Shown: positions 1-9,990 of the stretch, piece by piece
Layout of the letters: each line of letters starts with the position of its first letter
Position numbering within the stretch: position 1 is the first letter of the stretch
From: Hyalella azteca
Lineage: Eukaryota; Arthropoda; Malacostraca; Amphipoda; Hyalellidae
Length of the DNA stretch: 64,000 nucleotides
Reading direction: 5' to 3'
Assembly (NCBI RefSeq): GCF_000764305.2
Contig: NW_025945897.1
Coordinates: 62,001 to 126,000, forward strand
Position numbers and translations under genes: made by a program
The notes under the pieces: model-generated
The model's database searches: none
What the model saw: the letters and a program-made list of their open reading frames with translations, nothing else
Told to the model about the DNA's origin: nothing

Positions 1-471
1 TCCTCCTCCCATCTTTTCTTCCTATTCGTCCTTCTTCTCCTGACCCAGGGTATCCATCCTAATCATGGCCCGTACCCCTGCTCAGTCTGCTCCCTCCCGG
101 TTACATGGCAGTGCTACTCGTTTTTGTGCTCCATGTGCAACGCCTGGTGCCACAAGCGGTGCTCCGGCCTTCGCTCCATTCACCACTACTCCGCGGACTG
201 GATCTGCCCTACGTGCAGACGGCCTGACCCGAGCCCACCCAGACCCCCTCCCCCCTCGCCCCAACGGCCTCCCCCCGTGCTTGCCTCCACTCGCCTCTGC
301 GTCCTCCAGTTTAACTGCAATGGGATCCAATCCAACGCAGTTGAAATTGGTGCCTTCCTCGCACAGCACGATGTTGCGATTGCCTGCATCCAGGAGACGA
401 AGCTCTCAGCGGCCTCCCGCCCTCCCTCTTTCCCTGGATACGCGCTGGAGCGTAGGGACCGTCCCGGGGCC

Positions 472-606
472 ATACTTTCAAAACTCGCTAAGTGATCGTA
501 AGTATTTACGCTCTATTTTCTTGTCTATGATTGGTGGATTTTGCCTGAAAGGCCGTCAATTATTGGCTGATGAACTTACGATCTCTTAACTTTTTTTGAA
601 AGTATA
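472..606 (+). mobile_element. MITE family A, copy 1, inside retrotransposon 1
   Basis: A 135-bp insertion splits the endonuclease coding sequence of retrotransposon 1. Its ends are inverted (ATACTTTCAAAA on the left, TTTTTTGAAAGTATA on the right). It is bounded by GGGCC at 467-471 and again at 607-611, a plausible 5-bp target duplication. Retrotransposon protein resumes on the far side (GGHGGGLLILIR). It has no coding capacity. Further copies lie at 2047-2181 (opposite orientation) and 43662-43796. The superfamily is not assigned, and the outer bases (CCAGG-like at several ends) leave the exact termini uncertain. Confidence 0.8.
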
Positions 607-2046
607 GGGCCTGGTGGCCACGGTGGCGGTCTCCTAATCCTGATCCGTCACGACATCCCGTACACCGGGCGTGATATTTCTCCCCTCCTGCGTGGCGACG
701 CCATCATGGAGGCCATAGCCATCTCCACTCCGCTCAATGTCTCCCCTCTCTGTAATATCAATATATATATATCCCACCAGCCACCTCCTGCCCCCCGGGA
801 TATTCCCCAGACCTCTCTGACATTGTCACCATCCCGGACAACTGTCTGATAGTGGGCGACTTCAACGCCCATCACCCCTCCTGGTTCTCCCACACCGAGG
901 ACCAGAGAGCAGCAACGGGAGGAATCACCATCGACGATTTCATCTCTGGCTCCCCTTAGCTTTCCTCAACGAGGATTCGCCGACCCGCCTCCCCTTCCAC
1001 GGTCCGCCCTCCTCACCTGACCTCGCCATCATCACCGGGCAGCTACTACTCAGCACCTTATGGGCTCCTCAAGTCGCTCTAAACTCCGACTATTTGCCGA
1101 TCCTCCTTCATTTACCGCCCGCCGTGGAGTCCCCGGCTCCTCGGTCTGCCCGCTCTATACTAACTTTAAGAAAGCGGACTGGCCTGCCTACACGGCAGCA
1201 GTTGGAGCAGCGCTCGAGGCAGTCCCTCCCCCCACCTCGTGCGGAGGTGAGCCGACCCTCAGGGACTGCCTGACGGCTGCTGCCAAGCAGCACATCCCTG
1301 CGAGCTTTCGAAAGGAGTTCTCCCCCGCAGTCAGCCCTGGCACCCGGTTGCTCATGGAGCAACGGGATGACATCAGGGCGAACAACCCTAACAACCCCCG
1401 GCTCCCCGATCTCAACCTAGAAATCTCCACTTCAATACAAGCCCATGCCAGGAATACCTGGCGAACACATCTCGCCTCGTGCAACAGGCGAACTCACCAG
1501 TCAAAACACTGGAACCTTCTCCGGTCACTATCCGGAAAGCTTAGCCGCCCTCCACCCAACCAGCCAATCCAATTTGGTTAGACCCCCCCTCTCGTCGCGG
1601 CGCAAGATCTCCACCGCCTTCTGCAAACTATTCACCTCCATCGCTCCGCACTTCCAAAACCCATCCACCCGCCGCCTTATGCGTCGAATTTGGGCTGAGT
1701 ATCCCCTGGACAGGGACTTCGCCCCTTTCACCCATAACATGGTGAAACTCGCTATCAGAGCCGCTAACAATTCTTCCGCTCGGGGTCCGGATGGCCTCAC
1801 TGTTCTCCACCTCAAAAACCTTGGCCCAAGTGGCCTCCAGTTCCTCAGCCACATCTTTAATATCTCTATCTCCACGGCCTCCATTCCATCTATATGGAAA
1901 CACTCAATAATTATCCCGTTACTAAAACCAGGTAAACCTGGTAACCAGGGCTCCTCATACCGCCCCATCTCCCTCCTTTGTCCAGCGGTCAAGATCCTGG
2001 AACGCCTTCTACTCCCATACATCTCTGATTCTCTCGTCACGGGAGT

Positions 2047-2181
2047 ATACTTTCAAATAAAGTTAAGAGATCGTAAGCTCATCAGCCAATCATTGACGGC
2101 CTTTCAAGCAAAATCCACCAATCATAAACAAGAAAATAGAGCGTAAGTACTTACGTTTCACTTAGCAAATTTTGAAAGTAT
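2047..2181 (-). mobile_element. MITE family A, copy 2, inverted, inside retrotransposon 1
   Basis: This is the same about 135-bp element as 472-606 but in the opposite orientation. It is inserted between the RT motifs around YISDSL and QHGFKPGHS. The ATACTTTCAAA / TTTTGAAAGTAT termini are intact, and the interior (GATCGTAAG, the CCAATCATTGACGG segment, AGAAAATAGAGCG) matches copy 1 in reverse complement. The flanks (GGGAG and GGACC) are not a clean target duplication, so boundaries are within a few bases. Confidence 0.8.
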
Positions 2182-3497
2182 GGACCACTGTTTCTTCGCA
2201 ACATGGCTTTAAACCTGGACACTCGACAGTCACCGCCCTCCTCCCGCTCGCGCACCAGATTGCGACGGGTTTCAATTCACGCCGTCCCCCAGCACGGACA
2301 GTGGCAGCTGCTGTCGACCTATCGAAAGCTTTCGATAGTGTTGACCACCCTCTCCTCCTTAGCATGATCGTGGCCTCAGACCTACATCATAATCTGGTCC
2401 GCTGGCTGTGCTGTTACCTTAGAGGCAGGATGGCTTCCTGCCTCTATCTAAGAACAAGGTCCCCCTTCAGAACAATCCATTCTGGAGTTCCCCAAGGGTC
2501 GGTCATCTCACCAGCCCTATTCAACTACTTTACCTCGGACATACCTGTTCCGACCCCTAACATCGCCTCATATGCAGATGACCTCACTATTTTTGTGTCG
2601 TCTCCGAGGCTCGACGCCGCGGAAGCTGACCTCTCTGAGCTTCTCCGGGGTGTCTCAGACTGGTCGACCGCCAAGAAACTGGCCGTGGCTCCTGGGAAAT
2701 CCTCAGTCACGCTCTTCATTCGCCTCACGCACCGCAATTGCAAGTCTCCAAATCATCCAAAACTCAGCCTTGAGACTAGCCACCGGCTGCCTCAAGATGG
2801 CCCCAATCGCCCATCTCCACCATGAGACCGGTGTCCTCCCCCTGTCCGCCCCCCTGGACCTGGCCTGTGCTCAATTACTCGCCAGCGCCCTCCAGCCTAC
2901 TCATACTTCTTTCAACATCGTCTCCGCTCCCCCCCGGAGACCGCCCCATGAAAGCGTCAATCAAGACGAGATTCAGCCACCTTGTGGCGCCTTTCCTGGC
3001 TGACGGCATAATGCCCGACGGTGCCTATGGAGAGGCAAAACGCTCCCTCCGTAGGGAGATAGCCACCCGTGTTGCGGCGACTGCCGTTAACAACGCTGTC
3101 CGCACAACCCCACCACCACCGATTGCAGCAGAAGAGGCCTCGCTCCCTCGCCCTTACCGCTCAGCGCTATCCCAGCTACGCTCGGGATACTGCAGCTCCC
3201 TTGCGTCCTACACCCACAGGGTCGGACGCTCCCTTAGTGCCGCTTGCCCGGAGTGCGGGGATCCCCTCCAATCCATCCAGCACCTCTTTGCCTGCCCCGC
3301 CTTCCCCACGTCCCTCAGCGTCTCATCATTGTGGGACAACCCCGTGGAGGCGTCGACGTTCCTGGCCACCCTTCCTGCTTTCGCCCATCTTCCCCCTCTT
3401 CCGGGGCCACCCCTCCGACCACCACCAGAGCCTCCGCCCACGCGAGCGTGACGTTTGGCGCAAGAAACAACAACAACTGGCATGCGCACTCGATTAC

Positions 3498-4261
3498 AAA
3501 ACCTAACTTCACCTTCAACTCAACCAGCCAGAAATCCATCAAGAATGAACGGATTTTATTCAAATTTGAAAAATAAGTATATAATATCAGTAATTTGTGA
3601 ACGGAATTATTTCAGATTTTTACATCATTAACTTTTTTATTAATACGGAAAACCTAACTTCATGTTCAACTCAACCAACCATGAATCCATCAATAATTAA
3701 CGGATTTCATTCAAATTCGAAAATTAAGTAGATAATATCAGTAATTTATGGACGGAATTATTTCAGATTTTTACAGCAATAACTTTTTATTAATACGGAA
3801 AACCTAACTTCATTTTCAACTCAACCAGCCATAAATCCGTCAATAATGAACGGACTTTATTCAAAATTGAAAAATAACTAGATAATATTAGTGATTTGTG
3901 GACTTATATTTAAAATTTTATTAAAATCCGTTCATTATTGACGGATTTATGGGTGTTTGAGTTGAAAATGAAGTTAGGTTTTCCGTATTAATAAAAAAAG
4001 TTATCGATGTAAAAATCTGAAAAAATTCCGTCCACAAATTACTGATATTATCTACTTATATTTCAAATTTGAATGAAATCCGTTAATTATTGATGGATTC
4101 ATGGTTGGTTGAGTTGAACATGAAGTTAGGTTTTCCGTATTAATAAAAAAGTTAATGATGTAAAAATCTGAAAAAATTCCGTCCACAAATTACTGATATT
4201 ATCTACTTATATTTCAAATTTGAATAAAATCCGTTCATTATTGACGGATTTATGAGTGTTT
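3498..4261. repeat. Foldback palindrome built of about 150-bp tandem units
   Basis: Three direct units of about 150 bp start at AAAACCTAACTTC (3498, about 3650, about 3800). They are followed from about 3925 by the same units in reverse complement, ending in AAGTTAGGTTTTCCG blocks near 3970 and 4120. The last inverted unit is cut at 4261 by retrotransposon 2 and finishes at 6730-6758. Without that insertion the element is an approximately 790-bp palindrome with arms of about 400 bp. Shared unit features are a TTATTAATACGGAAAACC segment and an inner palindrome around CCGTTCATTATTGACGG. It has no coding potential, and is best described as a foldback-type element or palindromic satellite. Confidence 0.85.
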
Positions 4262-4416
4262 AACAGCAATTTCGCAGAAAAGCTACATCTCACCCTTTCG
4301 TGGCTTACTCAGCACTAACAACGTGCACTAACGGGCTACTTCTGGTGAGCACTATCGGGCTACTTCTGGTGTGTTTTTGACTTTGCCCTTCGCCAACTGA
4401 GCTGGAAGATAGCTGT

Positions 4417-5547
4417 GTGGTAGTCATTGATCTTGAACCCCATAAACAAACAGCGATGTCCAAACCACAGCAAGTAAACACTAGGGGTAGAGGCTCCACA
4501 TCCTTATCAAGCGACAGAACCACCAAAGGGGGTAAAAATAAGAACCTGGAGGCTATAGGAGCAGCAAGGCAAGATGGCGCCAACAATGATAGTGAGTTTT
4601 GTGGAGTATGTATGAAAAGAGTCTTGGTTGATGAAAAGGCCCTTCAATGTGAGATTTGTAATGTTTGGTACCATACACATTGTGAGCAGATTGATGATAC
4701 TACCTACAATGCATTGACACAGGATGGCGGTAAAGCTAACGCATTACTTCACTACTTCTGCTCCAAACAATGCAACAAACCTGCTTCAAAATTCTTGAGA
4801 AGGCTGATAGAAATGGAACAAGAGGTAAGCCGCTTGACAGAGCATGTTGGGCGAGTGGACGGCAGGGTAGCCGAAATCGAAAAGGGGAACTTTACACCTG
4901 AGATGGCGGATGCAGTGAAAGAAATCACCCGCGACCAGGCTGCTGCCAACCCAGCAGGCACCTCCCTGGTGGAAGTAGAAAATTTGATAGTCAACAAAAC
5001 CCAAGAATTGTACAGCGAGGTAGTTGAGAGAGATAGGAAGCAGTTAGTAGAGCTGGAAGAGAGAGTGAAACGTAAAAGTAACTTGATTCTGTTTCAACTT
5101 GCCGAGAAAAAGAACCTAGACCGTGAGAGCAGAGCGAAGGAAGACAACGAACAGATCAACAGACTCTTGGCGGAAATCAAGGTTGACCACCGGCCCCTCG
5201 ACCATCGTAGAATTGGTAAGTTCACCGAAGCTGTGGCACCACAAGATCAGAAACGACGACCGGTGTGTCTCACTTTCTCTTCGGAGGCTGTGAGAGATGA
5301 TGTGTTGAAGGCGTATCATAAGATTAAGAAGTCACAAGCAGACGCTAACGACGGCGACAAACTCTGCTATAAGCTCACCCTACGCAGGGACCTGACCCCC
5401 CAAGAAAGGGCGGAAGAGGACAAACTTTTTGAGGAACTCAAGTCCAAGAGGGCCCGGTCCCAAGCGTCGGGGGACGAGCGCGCGCGATGGATCCGCAGGA
5501 ACGGCAAAGTAATAAACGTGGGTCAGTACCCACGAGAGGAGGAGTAA
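4417..5547 (+). CDS. LINE ORF1 protein with PHD-like finger, coiled coil and RRM-like domain
   Basis: Intact 376-codon ORF1 of retrotransposon 2. Residues about 62-115 form a PHD-like zinc finger (FCGVCMKRV, CEICNVWYHTHCE, YFCSKQC). Residues about 125-160 look coiled-coil (EMEQEVSRLTEHVGRVDGRV). From about 215 an RRM-like segment begins (RKSNLILFQLAE) and runs into a basic region (RRPVCLTFSS, KLTLRRDLTPQERAEED). This layout is usual for ORF1p of animal CR1/L2-type elements, which bind element RNA in the ribonucleoprotein particle. An ATG at 4456 (MSKPQQ) is an alternative start. The ORF ends 26 bp before the likely ATG of ORF2 (5574). Confidence 0.85.
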   Translation: MVVIDLEPHKQTAMSKPQQVNTRGRGSTSLSSDRTTKGGKNKNLEAIGAARQDGANNDSEFCGVCMKRVLVDEKALQCEICNVWYHTHCEQIDDTTYNALTQDGGKANALLHYFCSKQCNKPASKFLRRLIEMEQEVSRLTEHVGRVDGRVAEIEKGNFTPEMADAVKEITRDQAAANPAGTSLVEVENLIVNKTQELYSEVVERDRKQLVELEERVKRKSNLILFQLAEKKNLDRESRAKEDNEQINRLLAEIKVDHRPLDHRRIGKFTEAVAPQDQKRRPVCLTFSSEAVRDDVLKAYHKIKKSQADANDGDKLCYKLTLRRDLTPQERAEEDKLFEELKSKRARSQASGDERARWIRRNGKVINVGQYPREEE

Positions 5548-5573
5548 GCGAAACGGCAAGAAGAAACACTGTA

Positions 5574-6227
5574 ATGAAAAGTTTAAATAGCTGTACAAAA
5601 GACAGTTCTTCAAATGTTGTTCACACCTTTGTTCATGGCAGGAAGCCGTGTACTTGTATATACACCAACGCCGACAGCTTACTCAACAAGCGTTCTGAGC
5701 TTCAAGCTCTTGTTGACTTGTATGACCCAACTGTAATAGGCATTACTGAGGTCAAACCCAAAAACTGTAGATATTCTGTACAGGAGTGTGAAATCGCCAA
5801 AGGAGGGTATGACCTATTTCACAACTTAGACAGTGAGGGTAGGGGGCTGGCCCTACTTGTGAAAACAGAACTGAAACCATGCCTGAGCGACAGCGTGAAG
5901 TCAAACTTCAACGAGTTCATCTTTGTGGATTGTATGGTGGACAGCGGGGAGCCTTTACTGCTTGGACTTGTGTACCGGAGCCCCAACAGTACTGTCGATA
6001 ACTGCAACGCTTTAAATGAGATGCTACGTGAGGCAACCAAAGTCAACCCAAAGCGTACAGTCATTCTGGGAGACTTCAACTACCCTGAGATTCTGTGGGA
6101 TCAGGAAAAGAGTTCAGCAGGGCAGGATCACCCCGCGACACGATTCCTTAGCGCATGCAGAGACGCTTTCTTGGTTCAGCTTCAGAGCGAACCAACCCGA
6201 AGCAGAGTAGGGCAGACGCCAAGTCTT
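5574..6227 (+). pseudogene. LINE ORF2, N-terminal APE endonuclease, cut off at an N
   Basis: This is the N-terminal part of ORF2 of retrotransposon 2, starting at MKSLNSCTK. APE-type endonuclease motifs are visible: YTNADSLLNKRSEL, GITEVKPKN (catalytic Glu), LGLVYRSPN and ILGDFNYPEILW (Asp/Asn). The reading frame is intact up to the single N at 6228 and then jumps directly to the ORF2 C-terminus. The later endonuclease motifs and all RT motifs are therefore missing. The endonuclease would nick target DNA to prime reverse transcription. This copy as assembled cannot encode an RT. Confidence 0.85.
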
Positions 6228-6228
6228 N

Positions 6229-6628
6229 GGTCGAGGATGTTCAAAGAAGGGCGACCAAGCTACTGGCATCACTTAGCAACCTAGACTACCCGGCTCGGCT
6301 AGCCGCTCTGCACCTACCAAGTCTCGAACACAGAAGAAAAAGAGGCGATCTCATAGACTGTTACAAATACGTCCACGGAGTGTACAACACCGCATCACTC
6401 TTCAAGCTGTCCACCAGTGACAGAACCAGAGGCCATAGTTTGAAACTTGTTAAAGAGCAGTGCAGTCGCCAGGTACGCTTGAATTTCTTCTCCGTCAGAG
6501 TGGTGAACGTGTGGAATAGCCTTCCTGAGCAGGTGGTTAATGCCCCCAGTGTCAACTCATTCAAGTCTCGCCTGGACGCTCACTGGTCTAACCTAGCAAC
6601 CAAGTACGACCCGGACTGCTATCACTAA
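6229..6628 (+). pseudogene. LINE ORF2, C-terminal fragment
   Basis: In the frame of 6230 this reads VEDVQRRATKLL, LPSLEHRRKRGDLIDCYK, TRGHSLKL and FFSVRVVNVWNSLPEQVV, and ends with HWSNLATKYDPDCYH and a stop. This is the conserved post-RT tail of CR1/Rex/Daphne-like LINEs (EDVQRRATK, RRxRGDLI, RVVNVWNSLP). It is separated from the endonuclease part by the N at 6228. Confidence 0.85.
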
Positions 6629-6729
6629 ACGGAGCCCACCACGCACGTTGCTTAATACGACGTATCACCATGATTGGTGAACAGGCCTCTAATAAGGCCT
6701 TCAACACCTCAACCCGTCAAAGTCAAAGT

Positions 6730-6758
6730 CAAAGTTGTTTGAGTTGAAAATGAAGTTA
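6730..6758. repeat. Distal end of the foldback palindrome
   Basis: GTTTGAGTTGAAAATGAAGT and the following AGGTTTT are the reverse complement of the start of the palindrome at 3498-3526. They complete the unit interrupted at 4261. This shows that retrotransposon 2 landed inside an existing palindrome. Confidence 0.8.
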
Positions 6759-7987
6759 GGTTTTGCATTCGAGTTCGCAGGCGGGTTCGCATGGGAGTTC
6801 GCTTAAGTGTCGATTCGGTGCTGAAGTGTCGATCCGGTATAGATGCATGAAGAATATAGCAAAAGTAATTAGAGAAGAGTAGAAGATGTATTGAAAGGTG
6901 CGCAGATTATATTACAACTCAAATGAAATTTGTGAATAATGTAGGAAAATTTATGGGAAACGCATAGAAACATATTGAAGAAATTTTAGTCGCTAGACGT
7001 GAGAGGCACAATCCACCAGGAAATAAGTTGCGTTCGTGTCTTTTCGTGACGCAATGTTTTCATTTGACATCAGATTTCTCACTTCCCAATCCGGATTCCG
7101 GTTCGAGCTTCGGTCGACTACGGACGTGTGTATGTGATAGAGTGAGTACATTTTTGAATCGGTGAATAAATAGAAAAGAGTCTTAATTTTGAGACCGGCA
7201 CCTATTTGGAGTACCTTGTTTGTACAAAAAACCAGCAGAATGCCCAAGCCCAAAGCTAAACGTAAGAAAAAAGAACAAGGAGATGGAGCATCACTGCATC
7301 AATATCATCCGACTGCTCAGAAACCTATTCTGCTTCCGGTGTCACATGACTGTCACTTGTCAGCATTACTAATCCCTCTGCAATACCCACCTGGTCACAA
7401 ATGCCACCTCTCAGCCTTGATGACATCATGACATTGTATCACCTACTCCTAGTACTAATACAAGCAATGAGGTAAGAGAACACTTGGTTAATGATGACAT
7501 TGAACTTGATTGAAGTCCTTGATATTGGTGATACATTTGAGGATTGAGGGCTTTCATCCCACAATGGAAGGCCATATTGATATTGATATACCTACCTCTG
7601 TGGCTGCCTCACCAAAAACCAATGCTCAGTTGGGATCTCACTCATCTCAGCCTCCTGTACGTGTACATCAGTCATACCCAGAGAGCTCTGATTCAAATTC
7701 TAAAATAGTTATAATAGAGCCTGTTGCAGATCTTGATGGCCCTAATGCCCATCCTTTGAGCAAATTTTTCTCTAATGAAATCTCTCTGAGCATGGCTCTT
7801 GCAAACCTAGTCTGGAAAAGTCCTATTTTTGTCTGAAATATCGCGGCTCTAATATCATATAATTTCAGTAGGTATGAAATCTCGCGGCTCGAATGTCATA
7901 AATTTTTGTTTGATTAAAAAATCGCGGTTTGCACTTCGCAAACATGTCATTTCATAAAATTTTCAACTTCCGCAATCCGCATTGCTT
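6759..7987. other. Unassigned sequence with weak ORFs
   Basis: No recognised gene. Two short open stretches on the + strand have protein-like composition: about 7240-7431 (MPKPKAKRKKKEQ, basic) and about 7510-7836. They are separated by stops and may be the decayed N-terminus of a transposon protein. Near 7840-7945 a motif ATCTCGCGGCT / ATCGCGGTTTG is repeated about three times. The stretch ends at the N gap. Confidence 0.3.
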
Positions 7988-8505
7988 NNNNNNNNNNNNN
8001 NNNNNNNNNNNNNNNNNNNNNNNNNNNNNNNNNNNNNNNNNNNNNNNNNNNNNNNNNNNNNNNNNNNNNNNNNNNNNNNNNNNNNNNNNNNNNNNNNNNN
8101 NNNNNNNNNNNNNNNNNNNNNNNNNNNNNNNNNNNNNNNNNNNNNNNNNNNNNNNNNNNNNNNNNNNNNNNNNNNNNNNNNNNNNNNNNNNNNNNNNNNN
8201 NNNNNNNNNNNNNNNNNNNNNNNNNNNNNNNNNNNNNNNNNNNNNNNNNNNNNNNNNNNNNNNNNNNNNNNNNNNNNNNNNNNNNNNNNNNNNNNNNNNN
8301 NNNNNNNNNNNNNNNNNNNNNNNNNNNNNNNNNNNNNNNNNNNNNNNNNNNNNNNNNNNNNNNNNNNNNNNNNNNNNNNNNNNNNNNNNNNNNNNNNNNN
8401 NNNNNNNNNNNNNNNNNNNNNNNNNNNNNNNNNNNNNNNNNNNNNNNNNNNNNNNNNNNNNNNNNNNNNNNNNNNNNNNNNNNNNNNNNNNNNNNNNNNN
8501 NNNNN
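7988..8505. other. Assembly gap (518 N)
   Basis: A run of N with no sequence information. Retrotransposon 3 protein begins immediately after it, so the missing sequence probably contains that element's endonuclease. Confidence 1.
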
Positions 8506-9572
8506 CCACCCAGACAGCAACATTGAGGTAAGTAACCAGAATATTACCGAAGCAATAATCTCCACAAGCACAGAGCATTTTCCGCAAACAAAAGAATTCA
8601 TCACCCCACGCTTCAACAAACCCTGGTGGAACCAAGCTTGTGCTCACGCAGTGGAGGCAAAACGAGCTGCCAAGCGAGCCCTGATTGCCCTCCCATCTCA
8701 GGCAAACCTAATCAACTTCAAGCGCAGTCAGGCATTGGTTAAGAGGGAGGTAAAACTTGCAAAGAAAGCATCCTGGACAAAATATTGCAGCTCAATTACC
8801 TCAGATACTCCCATATCAACATTATGGAAGAAAATAAAGCAAATACAAAACCCATATCAGAGAAGAACACAACCTTTTATCCAGCCAGACCTGACAATTA
8901 TCTCTGACTCTCCTTCCAAAGCAAATGCACTTGCTTCTCACTATGAGAGCGTGCTGTCAGCACCTGTGCCATCTCCATACCCCTAGTTTATAATCCTCCC
9001 ATTAGCACTTGCATTGAGTGAAGACACTTATTCCCCCATCAATTCTCCTTTTCAGCTACATGAATTAGAATGCTGTTTGCACTCATTGAGGAATACATCT
9101 CCAGGTATTGATAGAGTGCATAACCAACATCTTGCTCATCTCCCTCAGGAGTTTTGTATGTGGCTGTTAGAGATATTCAACCAAAGTCTGAGGACCGGCA
9201 TTGTTCCACAGTCTTGGAAGGAGGCTTTAATTATTCCCATAGCTAAATCAGGCAAACCACTGACATGCACCTCTTCCTATAGACCTATCTCCTTGCTGTC
9301 CTGTGTTGGAAAGCTGATGGAAGCAATGGTAAATAAACGTCTCACATTCTTCCTTGAGCAGAAGCAGGCCCTGCGGCCTTCCCAGGGGGGGTTTCGTTGC
9401 CGCATGTCGGCAATTGATCAAGTAGCCCGACTGGAAGCTGCCATCCACCGTGCTCTCCACACAAAGTCAGTACTGCTAGTCTGCTTTGTTGATCTGAGTA
9501 ATGCCTTTGACAAGGTGTGGCATACAGGCCTCCTGTATAAGCTCAGTTGCTGTGGAGTGCGGGGCGCTCTCT
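8506..9572 (+). pseudogene. Non-LTR retrotransposon 3, N-terminal RT portion
   Basis: After the gap the sequence reads as the pre-RT linker of a Jockey-type LINE (FNKPWWNQACAHAVEAKRAA, STLWKKIKQIQ). After a stop at about 8984 it continues as RT motifs: SPGIDRVHNQHL, SWKEALIIPIAKSGK, SSYRPISLLSCVGK, SQGGFRCRMSA and FVDLSNAFDKVWH. The frame ends at LLYKLSCCGVRGALL, exactly where a piggyBac-like TTAA end begins (9572). The catalytic YADD block is absent. 3'-UTR-like sequence near 11090-11190 might be its distal end. It is non-functional. Confidence 0.85.
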
Positions 9573-9990
9573 TAACACGTTGGCCGCGATTGCTGATTTG
9601 GCCCAAATGCCGTATGGGCGATAGGTTCAATCTTGTATATCTTTAGTTACCCGGCAGATAGCAACCGAGAAAAGTTGTGTGCAGCTCTGCAGGGGTACGT
9701 TCTGTCATTGTGTCACGTAAAATAGGTGGCCGTATTTGGTGCACATCGCTCAGGGTTGAAATTTATCATTATTCCTGGCGATGTGTACCAAATGAAGCCA
9801 TGCCTGTTGTGGCTCATATTGGCTCACGTCGCCTATTGTAATCACTTCTAATACTATGGGCGATGTGTACAAAGCAAAGACGTGCATCTATATCTCATAT
9901 TGCCAAAAAACGCCTAAAGTTATAACTTTTATTACTGTGAGTGATGCGCACAAGTAACCTATATTAGTTTTGAGTCACAATTGCACACAT
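9572..9990. mobile_element. Candidate piggyBac-like terminus at TTAA
   Basis: The retrotransposon 3 reading frame stops at TTAACACGTTGGCCGCG. TTAA followed by a CACGTTGG-type terminus is typical of piggyBac ends. The next 400 bp contain three to four degenerate copies of a GGCGATGTGTACAAA-type motif in both orientations, like sub-terminal repeats. No transposase is visible. A weakly matching right end (TAACGTGTTAA, about 13242-13252) exists, but retrotransposon 3 does not resume behind it, so only the left end is proposed. Confidence 0.4.

Larger units (their letters stand above)
1..3451 (+). pseudogene. Non-LTR retrotransposon 1: PHD finger, endonuclease and RT, frame-broken
   Basis: This is a GC-rich remnant of a LINE pol gene of the Jockey/I/CR1 group, entering from the left edge. 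The first 250 bases read, in the frame of 124, as a hydrophobic lead, HPNHGPYPC, and a PHD-like finger (CSMCNAWCHKRC, then WICPTC). An APE-type endonuclease follows: FNCNGIQSN and IQETKL near 310-400, GDFNAHHPSW near 860, SPDLAIIT near 1015 and LNSDYLPI near 1080. Reverse transcriptase motifs come next: YRPISLL near 1960, QHGFKPGHS near 2200, VDLSKAFDSVDH near 2310, GVPQGSVISP near 2490 and the catalytic ASYADDLTIF near 2565. The C-terminus carries LRSGYCSSLASY and a CPECGDP-H-C knuckle near 3180-3300. Several frameshifts and two MITE insertions (472-606, 2047-2181) break it, so it is not functional. The family is sure; the exact clade is not. Confidence 0.9.
4262..6729 (+). mobile_element. 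Non-LTR retrotransposon 2 (CR1/L2-like), nested in the foldback
   Basis: A two-ORF LINE is inserted in the terminal unit of the foldback palindrome. The left junction follows GAGTGTTT (4261), and foldback sequence resumes with GTTTGAGTTG at about 6730, suggesting a short GTTT-type duplication. The 3' end carries a hexameric tail (GTCAAA repeated three times, 6713-6730), as seen in CR1/L2-like elements that end in microsatellites rather than poly-A. ORF1, the endonuclease and the ORF2 C-terminus are present. The entire RT core is absent at a single N (6228), so at least about 1.5 kb is missing, whether collapsed or deleted. Both remaining ORFs are open, which suggests a relatively young copy. 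Confidence 0.85.

Noticed and set aside
7189..7836. Possible gene from two short + strand ORFs
   Set aside because: Stops and no domain; kept only as an unassigned region, probably decayed transposon sequence.
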